Below the pieces are notes generated by a model that saw nothing but the letters and a program-made list of their open reading frames with translations, searched no databases and was not told where the DNA came from. Below are positions 26,935 to 36,282 of a DNA stretch of 40,660 bases, one piece after another. Position 1 is the stretch's first letter. Each line of letters opens with the position of its first letter. A program made the translations under genes and the position numbers. This DNA comes from Fodinicola feengrottensis. Its GTDB lineage: Bacteria; Actinomycetota; Actinomycetes; Mycobacteriales; HKI-0501. The stretch is from the NCBI RefSeq assembly GCF_010993775.1, contig NZ_WOTO01000075.1:1-40660 (forward strand), in the 5' to 3' direction.

Positions 26935-27191
26935 AGGTACGAAGGCGGCCAGCTGTTGGCATCGCCAGCGCCGAAATTCTGCCCATCCGGGCCACCGTGG
27001 TTCCTGAACGGATTCGGCACGCGCGTACACGTCAGCGCATTCGCGCGCTGTCTTGCCGATCCGGGATCGGTGGACCGGACATGGGTCTGGACGGTTGGTC
27101 AGCCTTGATGTGCGTCCCCGTTCAGTAACTCCAGGGACAGTCATTACTCGTACGAGCGGCCCCGCGGTATCGGCCGACTGGCATTTTTCGG
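26935..27191. other. Gap between repeat and xseA end
   Basis: Together with 26810-26934 this makes about 380 bases without a supported gene. Open frames here have no family features and no ribosome site. It holds only small inverted repeats, for example GATCCGGGATCGG near 27058. Confidence 0.4.
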
Positions 27192-28415
27192 TTACCGCTC
27201 AGGTGCGGTCACGGTCGCGTGCAGCTCGCCCTCGGCGAGCCGCAGCCGCACCTCGTCGCCAGTGTCCACATCGGACGGTTTGCGGACGACCTGGCCGTCT
27301 TTCCTTTGTACGACAGCGTATCCGCGCTCCATGGTGGCCGCTGGTGACAGCGACACAACGCGGGCGCGCAGATGGGCGATGTCGTTGCTGGCGGAGTCGG
27401 TGCGGTGTCGCAGAACGCGGGTCGCGCGCTCGGTCAATGCCTTGACCTGCTCGGCGAGCTGGTCGAGCAGCGTCTGCGGCCGGGCCAGCGCGGGCCTGGA
27501 CAGGGTGCCGGTGAGCCAGGACTGCTCGCGGTCCAACCGGCCGGTGATGGCCGCGGCCAGCCGGGACCGGGCGATCGCGATCCGGTCGCGTTCCTCGGTC
27601 CAGTCCGGCACGATCCGCTTGCCGGCGTCGGTCGGGGTCGAGCAGCGTACGTCCGCGACCAGGTCGAGCAGGGGACTGTCCGGCTCGTGGCCAATTGCCG
27701 AGACGACCGGCGTACGACACTGGAAGACCGTACGAATGAGCGCCTCGTCCGAGAACGGCAGCAGGTCCTCGACGCTGCCGCCGCCGCGGGCCAGCACGAT
27801 CACATCGACCTCGGGGTCCGCTTCCAGTGCGTTCACGGCCTCGATGAGCTGCGGGACCGCGGTCACGCCCTGCACGGCGACATTGCGGATCCGCATCTCC
27901 ACAGCAGGCCAGCGAGCGCGCGCGTTGGTGACGACGTCCCGCTCGGCGGCGGACGCGCGGCCGGTGACCAGACCGACGCAGCTGGGCAGGAACGGCAGCC
28001 GGCGCTTGAGCTCCGGCGCGAACAGGCCCTCGGCGGCGAGCGCGCGCTTAAGTCGCTCGATCCGGGCCAGCAGCTCGCCGACCCCGACGGCCCGGAACTC
28101 GTCCGCACGCAGCGACAACGTGCCGCGCGCCGGGTAGAAGTCGGGCCGGGCGTGCACGATCACCCGGACGCCCTCAGCCAACGGTGTCTCGCAGGCGTCC
28201 GCGACGGAGACCTTGCAGGTCACCGGCAGGCTCATGTCCACGCTCGCGTCCCGCAGCGTCAGGAAGACGACGCCGCCGCCGGGCCGCCGGGACAGCTGGG
28301 TGATCTGGCCCTCCACCCAGACGTCACCGAGCCGGCCGATCCACTGGCCGATCTTGGCGCTGACCAGCCGGACCGGCCCAGGGGGCTGGTCGGGGGGTGC
28401 TGCGGGTGCTGTCAC
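27192..28415 (-). CDS. xseA: Exodeoxyribonuclease VII large subunit
   Basis: Catalytic subunit of exonuclease VII. 407 residues, intact. An N-terminal OB-fold DNA-binding domain (WVEGQITQLSRRPGGGVVFLTLRD, about 33-56) is followed by the catalytic domain with VGLVTGRASAAERDV, VDVIVLARGGGSVEDLLPFSDE and VSAIGHEPDSPLLDLVADVR, then a helical C-terminus and SLSPAATMERGYAVV. The GTG at 28415 precedes TAPAAPPDQPPGPV. It diverges from ispH with about 38 bases between starts, so promoters probably overlap. It is separated from xseB by an inserted region. Confidence 0.95.
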   Translation of the reverse strand: MTAPAAPPDQPPGPVRLVSAKIGQWIGRLGDVWVEGQITQLSRRPGGGVVFLTLRDASVDMSLPVTCKVSVADACETPLAEGVRVIVHARPDFYPARGTLSLRADEFRAVGVGELLARIERLKRALAAEGLFAPELKRRLPFLPSCVGLVTGRASAAERDVVTNARARWPAVEMRIRNVAVQGVTAVPQLIEAVNALEADPEVDVIVLARGGGSVEDLLPFSDEALIRTVFQCRTPVVSAIGHEPDSPLLDLVADVRCSTPTDAGKRIVPDWTEERDRIAIARSRLAAAITGRLDREQSWLTGTLSRPALARPQTLLDQLAEQVKALTERATRVLRHRTDSASNDIAHLRARVVSLSPAATMERGYAVVQRKDGQVVRKPSDVDTGDEVRLRLAEGELHATVTAPER

Positions 28416-28452
28416 TCACGCTCCTCAGCCTATGGGGAACGTACGACCTACG

Positions 28453-29424
28453 ATGGTGGCCATGTCGTCGCCGAGGAAGCGTGTCCTGCTCGCCAAGCCG
28501 CGCGGTTACTGCGGCGGCGTCGACCGCGCGGTGATCACCGTGGAGAAGGCGCTGGAGCTGTACGGCGCCCCGGTGTACGTACGCAAGCAGATCGTGCACA
28601 ACAAGCACGTGGTCGAGACGCTGGAGAAACGCGGCGCGATCTTTGTGGACGAGACTTCCGAGGTGCCCGAGGGCGCCATGGTGGTGTTCTCCGCGCACGG
28701 CGTGTCTCCGGCCGTACACGCCGAGGCGCAGGCGCGGAACCTGACCACGATCGACGCCACCTGCCCGTTGGTCACCAAGGTCCATAAGGAAGCCAAGCGG
28801 TTCGCTGACGACGGCTATCAGATCCTGCTGATCGGGCACGAGGGTCACGAGGAGGTCGAGGGCACCGCCGGCGAGGCGCCGGAGGCGACTCAGCTGGTCG
28901 ACGGCGTGGCCGGCGCGGACGCGGTCAACGTGGTGGACGAGAGCAAGGTCGTGTGGCTGTCCCAGACCACACTGTCCGTGGACGAGACGATGGAGACTGT
29001 CGATCGGCTGCGTCAGCGCTTCCCGAACCTGGAAGCGCCGCCGTCCGACGACATCTGCTATGCCACCCAGAACCGGCAGGTCGCCGTCAAGCAGCTGGCC
29101 CCGGACTGCGAGCTGGTGCTGGTGGTCGGCTCGACGAACTCGTCCAACTCGGTCCGGCTGGTCGAGGTCGCGAAGGAAGCCGGCGCCGACGACGCCCGGC
29201 TGATCGACTACGCGCACCAAATTGAGGACTCGTGGCTGGACGGCGTGACCACCGTCGGCCTGACCAGCGGCGCGTCCGTACCCGAAATCCTGGTCGCCGA
29301 GGTCCTCGACCGACTCGCGCGGCACGGCTTCGACCTGGTCGAGGAAGTGACCACCGCGGACGAACGGCTCACCTTCTCGCTGCCCCAGCAAATCAAACGC
29401 GACCTCCGCGCCGCCCAGGCCTAA
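28453..29424 (+). CDS. ispH: 4-hydroxy-3-methylbut-2-enyl diphosphate reductase
   Basis: Last step of the MEP pathway, giving isopentenyl and dimethylallyl diphosphate with a 4Fe-4S cluster. 323 residues (320 if the second ATG, 28462, is used). The three cluster cysteines are visible: Cys20 in RGYCGGVDRA, Cys104 in DATCPLVTKVH and Cys202 in DDICYATQNRQ. Further family blocks are VFSAHGVSP, LIGHEGHEEVEG and VGSTNSSNSVRL. No frame break is present. Its product feeds the cis-prenyl transferase encoded at 4616. An element B copy and its end palindrome follow directly after the stop codon. Confidence 0.95.
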   Translation: MVAMSSPRKRVLLAKPRGYCGGVDRAVITVEKALELYGAPVYVRKQIVHNKHVVETLEKRGAIFVDETSEVPEGAMVVFSAHGVSPAVHAEAQARNLTTIDATCPLVTKVHKEAKRFADDGYQILLIGHEGHEEVEGTAGEAPEATQLVDGVAGADAVNVVDESKVVWLSQTTLSVDETMETVDRLRQRFPNLEAPPSDDICYATQNRQVAVKQLAPDCELVLVVGSTNSSNSVRLVEVAKEAGADDARLIDYAHQIEDSWLDGVTTVGLTSGASVPEILVAEVLDRLARHGFDLVEEVTTADERLTFSLPQQIKRDLRAAQA

Positions 29425-29448
29425 CACCTGTCCGCCGTCGCCGTTGTG

Positions 29449-29467
29449 ACAATCGGATTCCGATTGT
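29449..29467. repeat. End palindrome of element B, copy 1
   Basis: ACAATCGGATTCCGATTGT is a perfect palindrome around one T, 25 bases after the ispH stop. The same palindrome, plus the GTCTACATAGGGTGCGGCG stretch that joins it to the element, recurs inverted at 36600-36656 beside element B copy 2. So it belongs to the element or to a shared flanking sequence. It could also end the ispH transcript. Confidence 0.7.
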
Positions 29468-29480
29468 GTCGGTCTACATA

Positions 29481-29669
29481 GGGTGCGGCGCGAAATTGTG
29501 TCGTACCGATGCTGTTTTCTAGCCCCCTCCCTTTGAACGGGCGGGGGGTGGGTTTTTGAGGACCGACGTCCAACTTATAATTCAGCCCTTGCCTCTCGAC
29601 CCCCCCCCCCGCCCGTCACTGGGGGGGGGGCAACTTTTGCGGTTGGGTACGACAGTTTCGCGCCGCACC
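29481..29669 (+). mobile_element. Element B copy 1: MITE-like, 25-bp terminal repeats
   Basis: About 189 bp with terminal inverted repeats: the left end GTGCGGCGCGAAATTGTGTC matches the complement of the right end GGGTACGACAGTTTCGCGCC. Two poly-C/poly-G hairpins lie inside, one with CCCTTTGAACGGGCGGGGGG and one with runs of ten C and ten G. It has no ORF. A second, inverted copy is at 36438-36621. Size, ends and lack of coding capacity fit a non-autonomous element. Confidence 0.75.
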
Positions 29670-29823
29670 TGGGTCTTTTGGCTGCTGAGTTTCCAGATGG
29701 CCCTCCACCGACGGACACCTTTGTTGATCATGGGCCAATCCCGCACTTTCCTCGACGAGTGACACCAGAAATGTGCCGCTCGACGACCGGCCCGGCATGG
29801 TTTTGTCGGTGCCAGCGAGGATT

Positions 29824-29877
29824 CTCGAATTCGGGGGCGGCATTTTCGGCAGCCGAAAATGGCGCCCCCGAATCGAG
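29824..29877. terminator. Very strong bidirectional terminator hairpin
   Basis: CTCGAATTCGGGGGCGGCAT and the following TTTCGGC pair with GCCGAAAATGGCGCCCCCGA and ATCGAG around one A; arms are about 26 bases with one bulge and one mismatch. It lies between the convergent ispH and MFS genes and could end both transcripts. Confidence 0.75.
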
Positions 29878-29907
29878 TATTCGCGTGCGGGCCGACAGTT
29901 TCGGCAG

Positions 29908-31117
29908 CTACGTACGGGCTGGGCGGCGGTGGGTGAGGACGGTGAGGGTGCTGACGCCCAGCAGGGCGGCTCCGATGGCGAGGCCGGCGGGTACGCCGCC
30001 GACGCGCGGTCCGACAGGGTGCCGGCCAGCACCGGTCCGACGCACTGGCCGATGGCGAAGGCGATGGTCAGCGCGGCGATCGCGGCGGCCCAGCGATCCG
30101 GGGGCAGCATTTTGTTGCGCGCAGCCGGTGATCGCGGTGACGACGGTCAGGAACGAGCCACCGAAGAGCACCGCGGACCCGAACCACGCCACCGGGCCTG
30201 GCACCAGGACGAGCAACGCGGCGCCGGCCGTCGTGCCACCGAGCAGGATCGCGGCGATGACCTGGCCGGGCAGCCGCTGCAGCAACGGGGGGTCCATACG
30301 ATGCTGGAGGCGACCCCGCAGCCACCCAGGACCAGCCAGAACAGGGTGATCACCGAGCCGCCGCTGGCTGCGGTCAGAAAGGCGATCACGAACGTCATGT
30401 ACGCCGTGTAGCCAGCGCCGTAGATCGCGTACGTCACCAGCACCGACACCAGTGGCCGTAGCGGGGCACTCCGGCGCTTGGGCCGGTCGCGGGCGACGGG
30501 GTTCGGCCGGCAGCCGGCGGACCGCGGCCGCGGTCAGGACCAGGCCGGCGAGACAGAGCGCGCCCAGCGTCACCCAGCCGAGCCGCCACCCGTACGCGCT
30601 GACCAGCGGCGGGATCGCCACCGCCGACACCACGATGCCGGCTCCGGGGCCGGTGAAGTAGAGCCCGAGGCACAACACCGCGCGACGCGGTGGCAGGTCG
30701 GCGGGTGAGAGCGGCGGTCAGGGCGCCACCGGCGATGAAGGCGATCGCACCGGCGATGCCGCTGGTCAGTCGCAGGATGAGCAGGACAGGCACGAGTCCG
30801 CTGACGGACGCCGCGAGGACCGCCAGCGCACTCACCACCAACGCGGCGAGCAGCGCCCGCCGGTGGCCCAGCCGGGCCGCCACTGGTGCCGCGAGCAGCG
30901 CACCGGTCAGGTAGCCGGCCGCGTTGACCGTGTTCAGCAGCCCGGCGGTCGCGTACGACCAGTGCAGGTCGGCCCGCATCGACGGCAGCACCAGCGCGTA
31001 CGCGAACCGGCCCAGTCCGTTGACCGCCGCCGAGGCTGCCGTCAACCCCGCGATCAGCAGGACAAGGGCACCGCCCCACTGCGATGCGGCCGGCCTCGTA
31101 CTCGCGTGGGCCACCAT
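29908..31117 (-). CDS. YbfB/YjiJ-like MFS transporter (frameshifted)
   Basis: About 402 residues with about 12 membrane helices. The N-terminal half starts VLLIAGLTAASAAVNGLGRFAYALVLPSMR and contains the MFS loop motif as AAPVAARLGHRRALL, both typical of the YbfB/YjiJ branch. Later segments are FTGPGAGIVVSAVAIPPLVS, YAIYGAGYTAYMTFVIAFLT and SAVLFGGSFLTVVTAI. The substrate is unknown; members are thought to export or import small molecules. At least four frame breaks occur (near 30690, 30480, 30300, 30115, 30000), with good continuation each time. The start is ATG 31117. The neighbour rmuC starts another transcript in the same direction. Confidence 0.75.
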
Positions 31118-31186
31118 CTCGTCAGGTTAGGAGCCGATTCATCCCATGACTCGACGCCGTGGTCCAGATCACCCCCGTCATCACCC

Positions 31187-31222
31187 GCGTGTCGCCACCG
31201 AAACGCCGAGTTCGCGAAGGTC
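31187..31222. repeat. Dispersed palindrome family, half copy
   Basis: GTGTCGCCACCGAAACGCCGAGTTCGCGAAGGTC matches one arm and the loop of copy 2 (complement of 3652-3690) with a few changes, but the second arm is missing. Its end overlaps the stop codon of rmuC. Confidence 0.6.
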
Positions 31223-32677
31223 AGGACACTCGGTGATGGTCGAGTTCCTCGAAGGCGAGAAGCTGGTCGCTGGCGGACGCGACCAGCTCCGGAGCGGAGA
31301 CGGCCCGCGGGGTGCGCTCGATCTGGGTGGGCTCGGGCAGCAGCTCCTCGCTGACCTTCAGGTCGGCCAGCTTGCGGGCGGACACCAGCACCCGGCCCTC
31401 CAACGAGCCGACGCTCTGGTTGTACGCCTTCACCGCGCCATCCAGCGCGTTGCCAAGCCGCTCGACGTGGCTTCCCATGGTCGCCAGCCGCGAATACAGC
31501 TCCTTGGCGCGATCGCCTGCACCAAGTGGGCGTTCTTCGCGAGACCGTCCTGTTTCCAGGTGTAGGCGATGGTGCGCAGCAGCGCGATCAGCGTGGTCGG
31601 GGTAGCGATCACCACGTGGTTCTCGGTCGCATACTCGACCAGACCTGGATCGGCCTCCCATGCGGTGGCCAGCAGCGTCTCGCCGGGCATGAACATCACC
31701 ACGAACTCGGGGCTGTTCTCGAAGGAGTTCCAATATGCCTTGTCCGCGAGCTTCTTGACATGGTCGCGGACCGCTTTTGCGTGCTGGGCGACCTTCGCCT
31801 GCCGGGTCTGGGTGTCGCCTGTCTGGGCCGCGAGGAACGACTCATACGGCACTTTGGCGTCGATCACCACAGACTTGCCGCCGGCCAACTGGATCACCAC
31901 GTCCGGCCGGAGCACGCCGTCGGACGTACGAACAGTGTGCTGCTCTTCGAAGTCGCAGTGCTCGACCATGCCGGCGCTCTCGATGATCCGGCGCAGCTGC
32001 ATTCTCCCCCAGCGGCCGCGGATCTGCGGCGGCGCCCGCAGCGCGGACACCAGTTGCGCGGTCTCGCTTCGGACGCCCTCGCTGGTCCGGATCATCTCCG
32101 CGACATGCGTCTTCAGCCCGGCGTATTCGCTCGTCCGCTCCTGCTCGAGCCGACGGGCCCGCTCGTCCAGCCGGCGCAGCTGGTCGGCCAGCGGATCGAC
32201 CAGCGCCTTGATGGCCTGCTCCCGCTGCGCGAGATCGCCCTTGGCCGCCGTCGTCGCCTGCCCGAACCGCTCGCTGGCCAGCCGGATGAAGCTGTCGTTG
32301 TTGGACCGCAGCGCGTCCGCCGCCAGCGACCCGAAGGCCTCCCGCAGCCGCTGCTCGACGTCGGCGGCGCTCTGCCGCTCGTGTTCCAACGCGGTCTGCA
32401 GCGCGTCCGCCTGTGCCCCGGCGGCCGCGGCCCGCTGTTCGGCGACGCCGGCCCGCTGTTCGGCGGCCCCGGCCCGCTGGTCCGACGCCAACACCGCCGT
32501 CCGCCCCGCCTCCAGCTGAGTGCGCAGCGCGTCCCGCTCGACGCGCACGGCGTCACGCTCAGCGGTCAGAGCAGCCGACACTCCGGCTTCCTTCGACCGG
32601 CCGGCCAGCAATCCGAACGCCACCCCGGCGACCGCGCCGAGAATCAGCCCGACAACGACAGCGGCGACAATGTCCAT
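31221..32677 (-). CDS. rmuC: DNA recombination protein RmuC
   Basis: About 485 residues. An N-terminal membrane helix (VAAVVVGLILGAVAGVAFGL) is followed by a long coiled coil (about 30-165, many Ala-Glu-Gln-Arg heptads) and the RmuC nuclease-like core: GRWGRMQLRRIIESAGM, the PD-(D/E)xK pattern RPDVVIQLAGGKSVVIDAKVP, and VVMFMPGETLLATAWEADP. RmuC proteins limit inversions at short inverted repeats and help repair, which is notable beside the many palindromes here, although that is only coincidence as far as I can see. A frame break lies near 31515 (AKELYSRLATMGSHVERL follows). The start is ATG 32677. The stop overlaps the half palindrome. Confidence 0.85.
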
Positions 32678-32804
32678 CCCCCGATCCTGAACCGAGGGAC
32701 CGACAGAATCGACGACCTAGCCCGGCGTGTTGCCCGCCGCGAGAGTGACATTGTGAGGCGATAAATCGGGGCAAAGCGTACCCACGACGTCACCCTCGCC
32801 GAGG

Positions 32805-34256
32805 TCAGGAGTAGATCGTCTTCTGCTGCTGGTACGCCCGGATGGCGTCCGGTCCCAGCTCACGGCCGATCCCGCTGGCCTTGACGCCACCGAAGGGAGC
32901 GCCCGGGTCGACCATGTAACGGTTGATGCCGATCGTGCCGGTGCGGACCCGGTTGGCGACGGACTTGCCGCGCTCCGCTCCGGGTCGCTTGTCCAGACCG
33001 AGCCGCCGAGCCCGTAGTCGGAGTCGTTGGCGAGCCGTACGGCGTCATCGGTGTCGCCGTAGCGGATAACGGACAGTACCGGGCCGAAGATCTCCTCCTG
33101 CGCGATCGTGGATCCGTTGTCCACCTCGGAGAAGATCGTCGGCTGGACGAACCAACCGGCGTCCAGACCGTCCGGACGGCCGCCGCCGGTGACCAGCTTG
33201 GCGCCGTCGCCGACGCCCTTGGCGATGTAGCCCTCGACCCGGTCGCGATGCGTGGTCGACGCCATCGCCCGATCTGGGTGGCCGGGTCCAGTGCGTCACC
33301 GACGGTCAGCGAGGTGGCGAAGGCCGCGAGGATGTCCACCACCTCGTCGTACCGGGAGGCCGGTGCGAGCACCCGGGTGCCGAGATAGCAGGTCTGGCCG
33401 TTGTTCATAAGTGTCGCCGCGAACAGGTCGTTGCCGATCTTGGCGAGATCCAGCTCGGCGTCGTCCAGGATGATCGCGGCGGACTTGCCGCCCAGCTCCA
33501 GGGGTGACCGGCCGCAGCAGCCGGCCGCAGGTCTCGGCGATCTGCCGGCCAGCGGCGGTGGAGCCGGTGAAGGCCACCTTGTCGATGTCGCGGTGTTGGA
33601 CCAGATACGCCCCGACCTCGCGTCCACCAGGCACGATGTTGATGACACCGGCCGGGATGTCGGACGCGGCGACCGCTTCGGCGAAGAGCATGGCGTCGAG
33701 TACGGTCTCGGGCGACGGTTTGAGAACGACGGTGCAGCCGGCGGCCATCGCCGGGGCGTGTTTGAAGGCGGCCAGCGTCTGCGGGTAGTTCCAGGGCGCG
33801 ATGGCGCCGACCACGCCGATCGGTTCGCGCCGTACGGTCGTCGTACCGCCGAGCATGTGCGGGCGTTCCTCTTCGAACACCGAGTCCCTCGCCTGGCCTG
33901 CGAAGTAACGCAACAGCAGGACCGGGAAAGCGGCTTCCAGTTGGGTCGCGATGGAGATCGGCATGCCGTTCTGCGAGCTGACCCGGCGGGCCATCTCCTC
34001 GCCGCGGCTTTCCAGCTGAGCGGCCAGGCTCTCCATTGCCGCGGCCCGGCGGGCTGGCTCCCACTGGGACCAGCCGGAGGGGTCGTCGAACGCCCGGCGG
34101 GCGGGCCGCGACGGCGGCGTCGACGTCGGCTTCCTGCGCTTGCGCGACAGTGCCGATGACCTCGCCGGTGCTCGCCGACGTCACGTTGATGACCGCCGCC
34201 GAACTCGGGCGGATCCATTCCCCACCGATGAACATCTGCTCGTAGTCGGTCGTCAT
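32805..34256 (-). CDS. NAD(P)-dependent aldehyde dehydrogenase (frameshifted)
   Basis: About 483 residues, the usual ALDH length. Visible: VGAIAPWNYPQTLAAFKHAP, the cofactor-binding loop VAFTGSTAAGRQIAE, catalytic Glu in TLELGGKSAAIILDDA, catalytic Cys in NNGQTCYLGTRVLAP, and FGPVLSVIRYGDTDDAVRLA. The NNGQTCYLGTR form resembles actinobacterial ALDHs of the Rv0223c type, which act on unknown aldehydes. Frame breaks occur near 34110, 33505, 33290 and 32975, consistent with indels. ATG 34256 starts MTTDYEQMFIGGEWI. Two inverted repeats lie upstream (34283-34307 and 34338-34358) and suggest a TetR-like operator, although no regulator gene adjoins it. Confidence 0.85.
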
Positions 34257-34282
34257 GGCGTCCTTCCTCGCGGGAGTGTCCC

Positions 34283-34358
34283 TGACCAGCCGGTCAGTTC
34301 GCCGGTCATGATGTGACCCGGCCCACTCCATTCAAACGCTTGTGCGTTCACAAAGCGA
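34283..34358 (-). promoter_or_regulatory. Candidate operators upstream of the aldehyde dehydrogenase
   Basis: TGACCAGCCGGTCA (34283-34296) is a dyad, and CCGGTCA repeats 12 bases on. A second inverted repeat, CGCTTGTGCGTTCACAAAGC, lies at about 34338-34358 with one bulge. Both lie within 105 bases of the start. Either could bind a repressor; no experimental anchor is available. Confidence 0.4.
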
Positions 34359-34456
34359 GGAAAAGATCCGTGAATGCGGCTGGCAGCTGATCATCCACCC
34401 GTATTTGCGGGCGTACGCCCCGGTCTCGTGGTGAGGTCGAGGCGTACGTCAGCTGG

Positions 34457-34738
34457 CTACGACTTGCGGGAGTTCTTCAGCTCGTCGATTTTCGTCTTGG
34501 CCGCGTCGACGCCCTTCGCGACCACGGGTTTGGCCTTCTGGACCGCGTCGGCGACCACTGGTTTCGCCTTTTCCACGGCGCCGGCCACCACTGGTTTGGC
34601 CTTGTCCACCGCGTCCGCGACGATGGGTTTGGCCTTGTCGACGGCCTCCTTCGCCTTGGCCATGCCCTGGTTGACCGCCGGGCCCGCCTTGTCGGCGATG
34701 TCCTTGGCGGCTTCTTTTGCCTTGTCCAGGAAGCTCAT
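34457..34738 (-). CDS. Small hendecad-repeat protein, LEA/antitoxin-like
   Basis: 93 residues. The core is four or five copies of an 11-residue unit like AVDKAKPVVAD, positively and negatively charged and Ala-rich, with a predicted amphipathic helix. The N-terminus MSFLDKAKEAAKDIADKAG resembles the small actinobacterial proteins annotated as Rv0909-type antitoxins, and 11-mer repeats also occur in LEA-like stress proteins. Neither role is shown. At DNA level the repeat is a 33-bp tandem array (34518-34649). A GGAG-like site (GAGGAGCGCAC) precedes ATG 34738. The gene is intact, with no toxin gene beside it. Confidence 0.6.
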   Translation of the reverse strand: MSFLDKAKEAAKDIADKAGPAVNQGMAKAKEAVDKAKPIVADAVDKAKPVVAGAVEKAKPVVADAVQKAKPVVAKGVDAAKTKIDELKNSRKS

Positions 34739-34822
34739 CGTGCGCTCCTCATCAACCCCGTCGTGGTGGGCGCCCAGTCTACGAGGTCCACCGGCGCATG
34801 ATCACAGCTCAACAGCCGTTTC

Positions 34823-36282
34823 TCAGCTGGCTTCACTGTGCCAAAGGTGCATCAGAGCGTACGCCCGCCAAGGCCGCCACGCCTTTGCGCGCTCGGTGAG
34901 CGCGGCTGGATCGGTCGGCAGGCCGTTGAGGTCAGCGGCCCGCTTCACGCCGAGGTCGGTAGGCAGGAACGAGTCAGGGTCGGCCAGCGCGCGCATCTCA
35001 CATAGCCGGCGGTCCATGGGCCGACGCCGGGCAATGCGCAGAGCGCCTCGGTGACCTCGTCGGCGGCCGCACCCGGATGCAGCTGGACGCGGCCGTCCGC
35101 GACCGCGGCCCCCAGCTCTCGGATCGTCCGACGCCGTGCGGCCGGCATCGGCAGCGCCTCATCTGGCGCTGCCGCGAGTGCTTGCGCGGTGGGGAAGACG
35201 TGGGTCAGGCCGCCGTCTGGTTCGGCCAGCGGCTCGCCGAGCGCCTCGACGATCCGGCCGAGAACCGTACGCGCCGCCGCCACCACCGATCTGTTGACCG
35301 ACCACCGCCCGTACGGCGATTTCCAGTCCGTCGACAGCGCCTGGCACCCGGATCCCGGGTCGCTTGAGGACCAGCGGCTCCAGCGCCGGGTCGGTCGCGA
35401 GCGCGGCGTCGATGGCGGCCGGGTCGGCGTCCAGGTCGAGCAGCCTGCGGGCCCGCCAGACCGCGGTCGACAGGTCACGCAGGTCGGCCAGCCGCAACGT
35501 GCACTCGACATATCCATCGCGTACGGCCAAGGCCATCGTTCCTGTGCCGTGCGGGAGCCGGAGCGCGCGCTTGTACGTGTCCGCGTCCCACTCCTCGATG
35601 CCGGTCACCCGCCGTGACCTGAGGAAACCCATCAGACCCTCGGCGTCCATCGGCGGCCGGTATGGCAGTCGTACGGTGATCGTCCCCCGGCGCCGACTCG
35701 CTGCCGTTGCCGTGGAACTTCGCCCGCAGCTGGGTCGGAGTCGCCGCGAACACCTCGCGGATCGTGTCGTTGAACTGCCGGATGCTGGCGAACCCGGACG
35801 CGAACGCGATGTCGGCGAAGGACACCTTCGTCGTCTCGATAAGCACCCGAGCCCGTCTGCGCCCCCGCTGCGCCCGCGCCAACGCCCACGGCCCAGCTCC
35901 CAGCTCGGCCACCAACTGGCGATGCAGGTGCCGCTCGGTGTAACCCAGCCGCGACGCCAACCCGGCCACCCCATCCCGCTCCACCCACCCCGTCGCCGAT
36001 CAGCCGCATCGCGCGAGCGACCAGGTCAGCCCGGGTATTCCACTCCGGCGACCCAGGCGCGGCATCCGGCCGGCAGCGTAGGCACGCCCGGAACCCAGCC
36101 CGCTGAGCCGCCGCGACCGTCGGATAGAAACGCACGTTCGCACGCCGCGGCGTCATCGCAGGACAGGACGGCCGACAGTAGATGCCGGTCGTCTGCACCG
36201 CCATCACAAACCACCCGTCAAACCGGGCGTCGCGACTGCTGACCGCCCGGTAACACACATCCAACTCCGGCAAAGGACTCAC
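34823..36282 (-). CDS. alkA: Ada-AlkA fusion: methyl-sensor and DNA glycosylase (frameshifted)
   Basis: About 486 residues. The N-terminus is the Ada zinc domain with four cysteines: GIYCRPSCPAMT and FRACLRCRPD; the first cysteine is the methyl-phosphotriester acceptor. An AraC HTH follows (LASRLGYTERHLHRQLVAEL, DIAFASGFASIRQFNDTIREVF). Then the AlkA N-domain and a helix-hairpin-helix glycosylase: ALPGVGPWTAGYV and the catalytic Asp in DSFLPTDLGVKRAADL. Such fusions sense alkylation damage, induce repair genes and excise 3-methyladenine-type bases. Frame breaks near 36000, 35690, 35300 and 34995 interrupt an otherwise complete order, consistent with indels. ATG 36282 is the start. It lies near ychF but is transcribed away from it. 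Confidence 0.8.

Larger units (their letters stand above)
29425..29907. other. ispH-MFS intergenic region
   Basis: Convergent intergenic stretch of 483 bases without a gene. It holds the end palindrome, element B copy 1 and a strong terminator hairpin (29824-29877). The remaining 29670-29820 shows nothing that I recognise. Confidence 0.5.
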
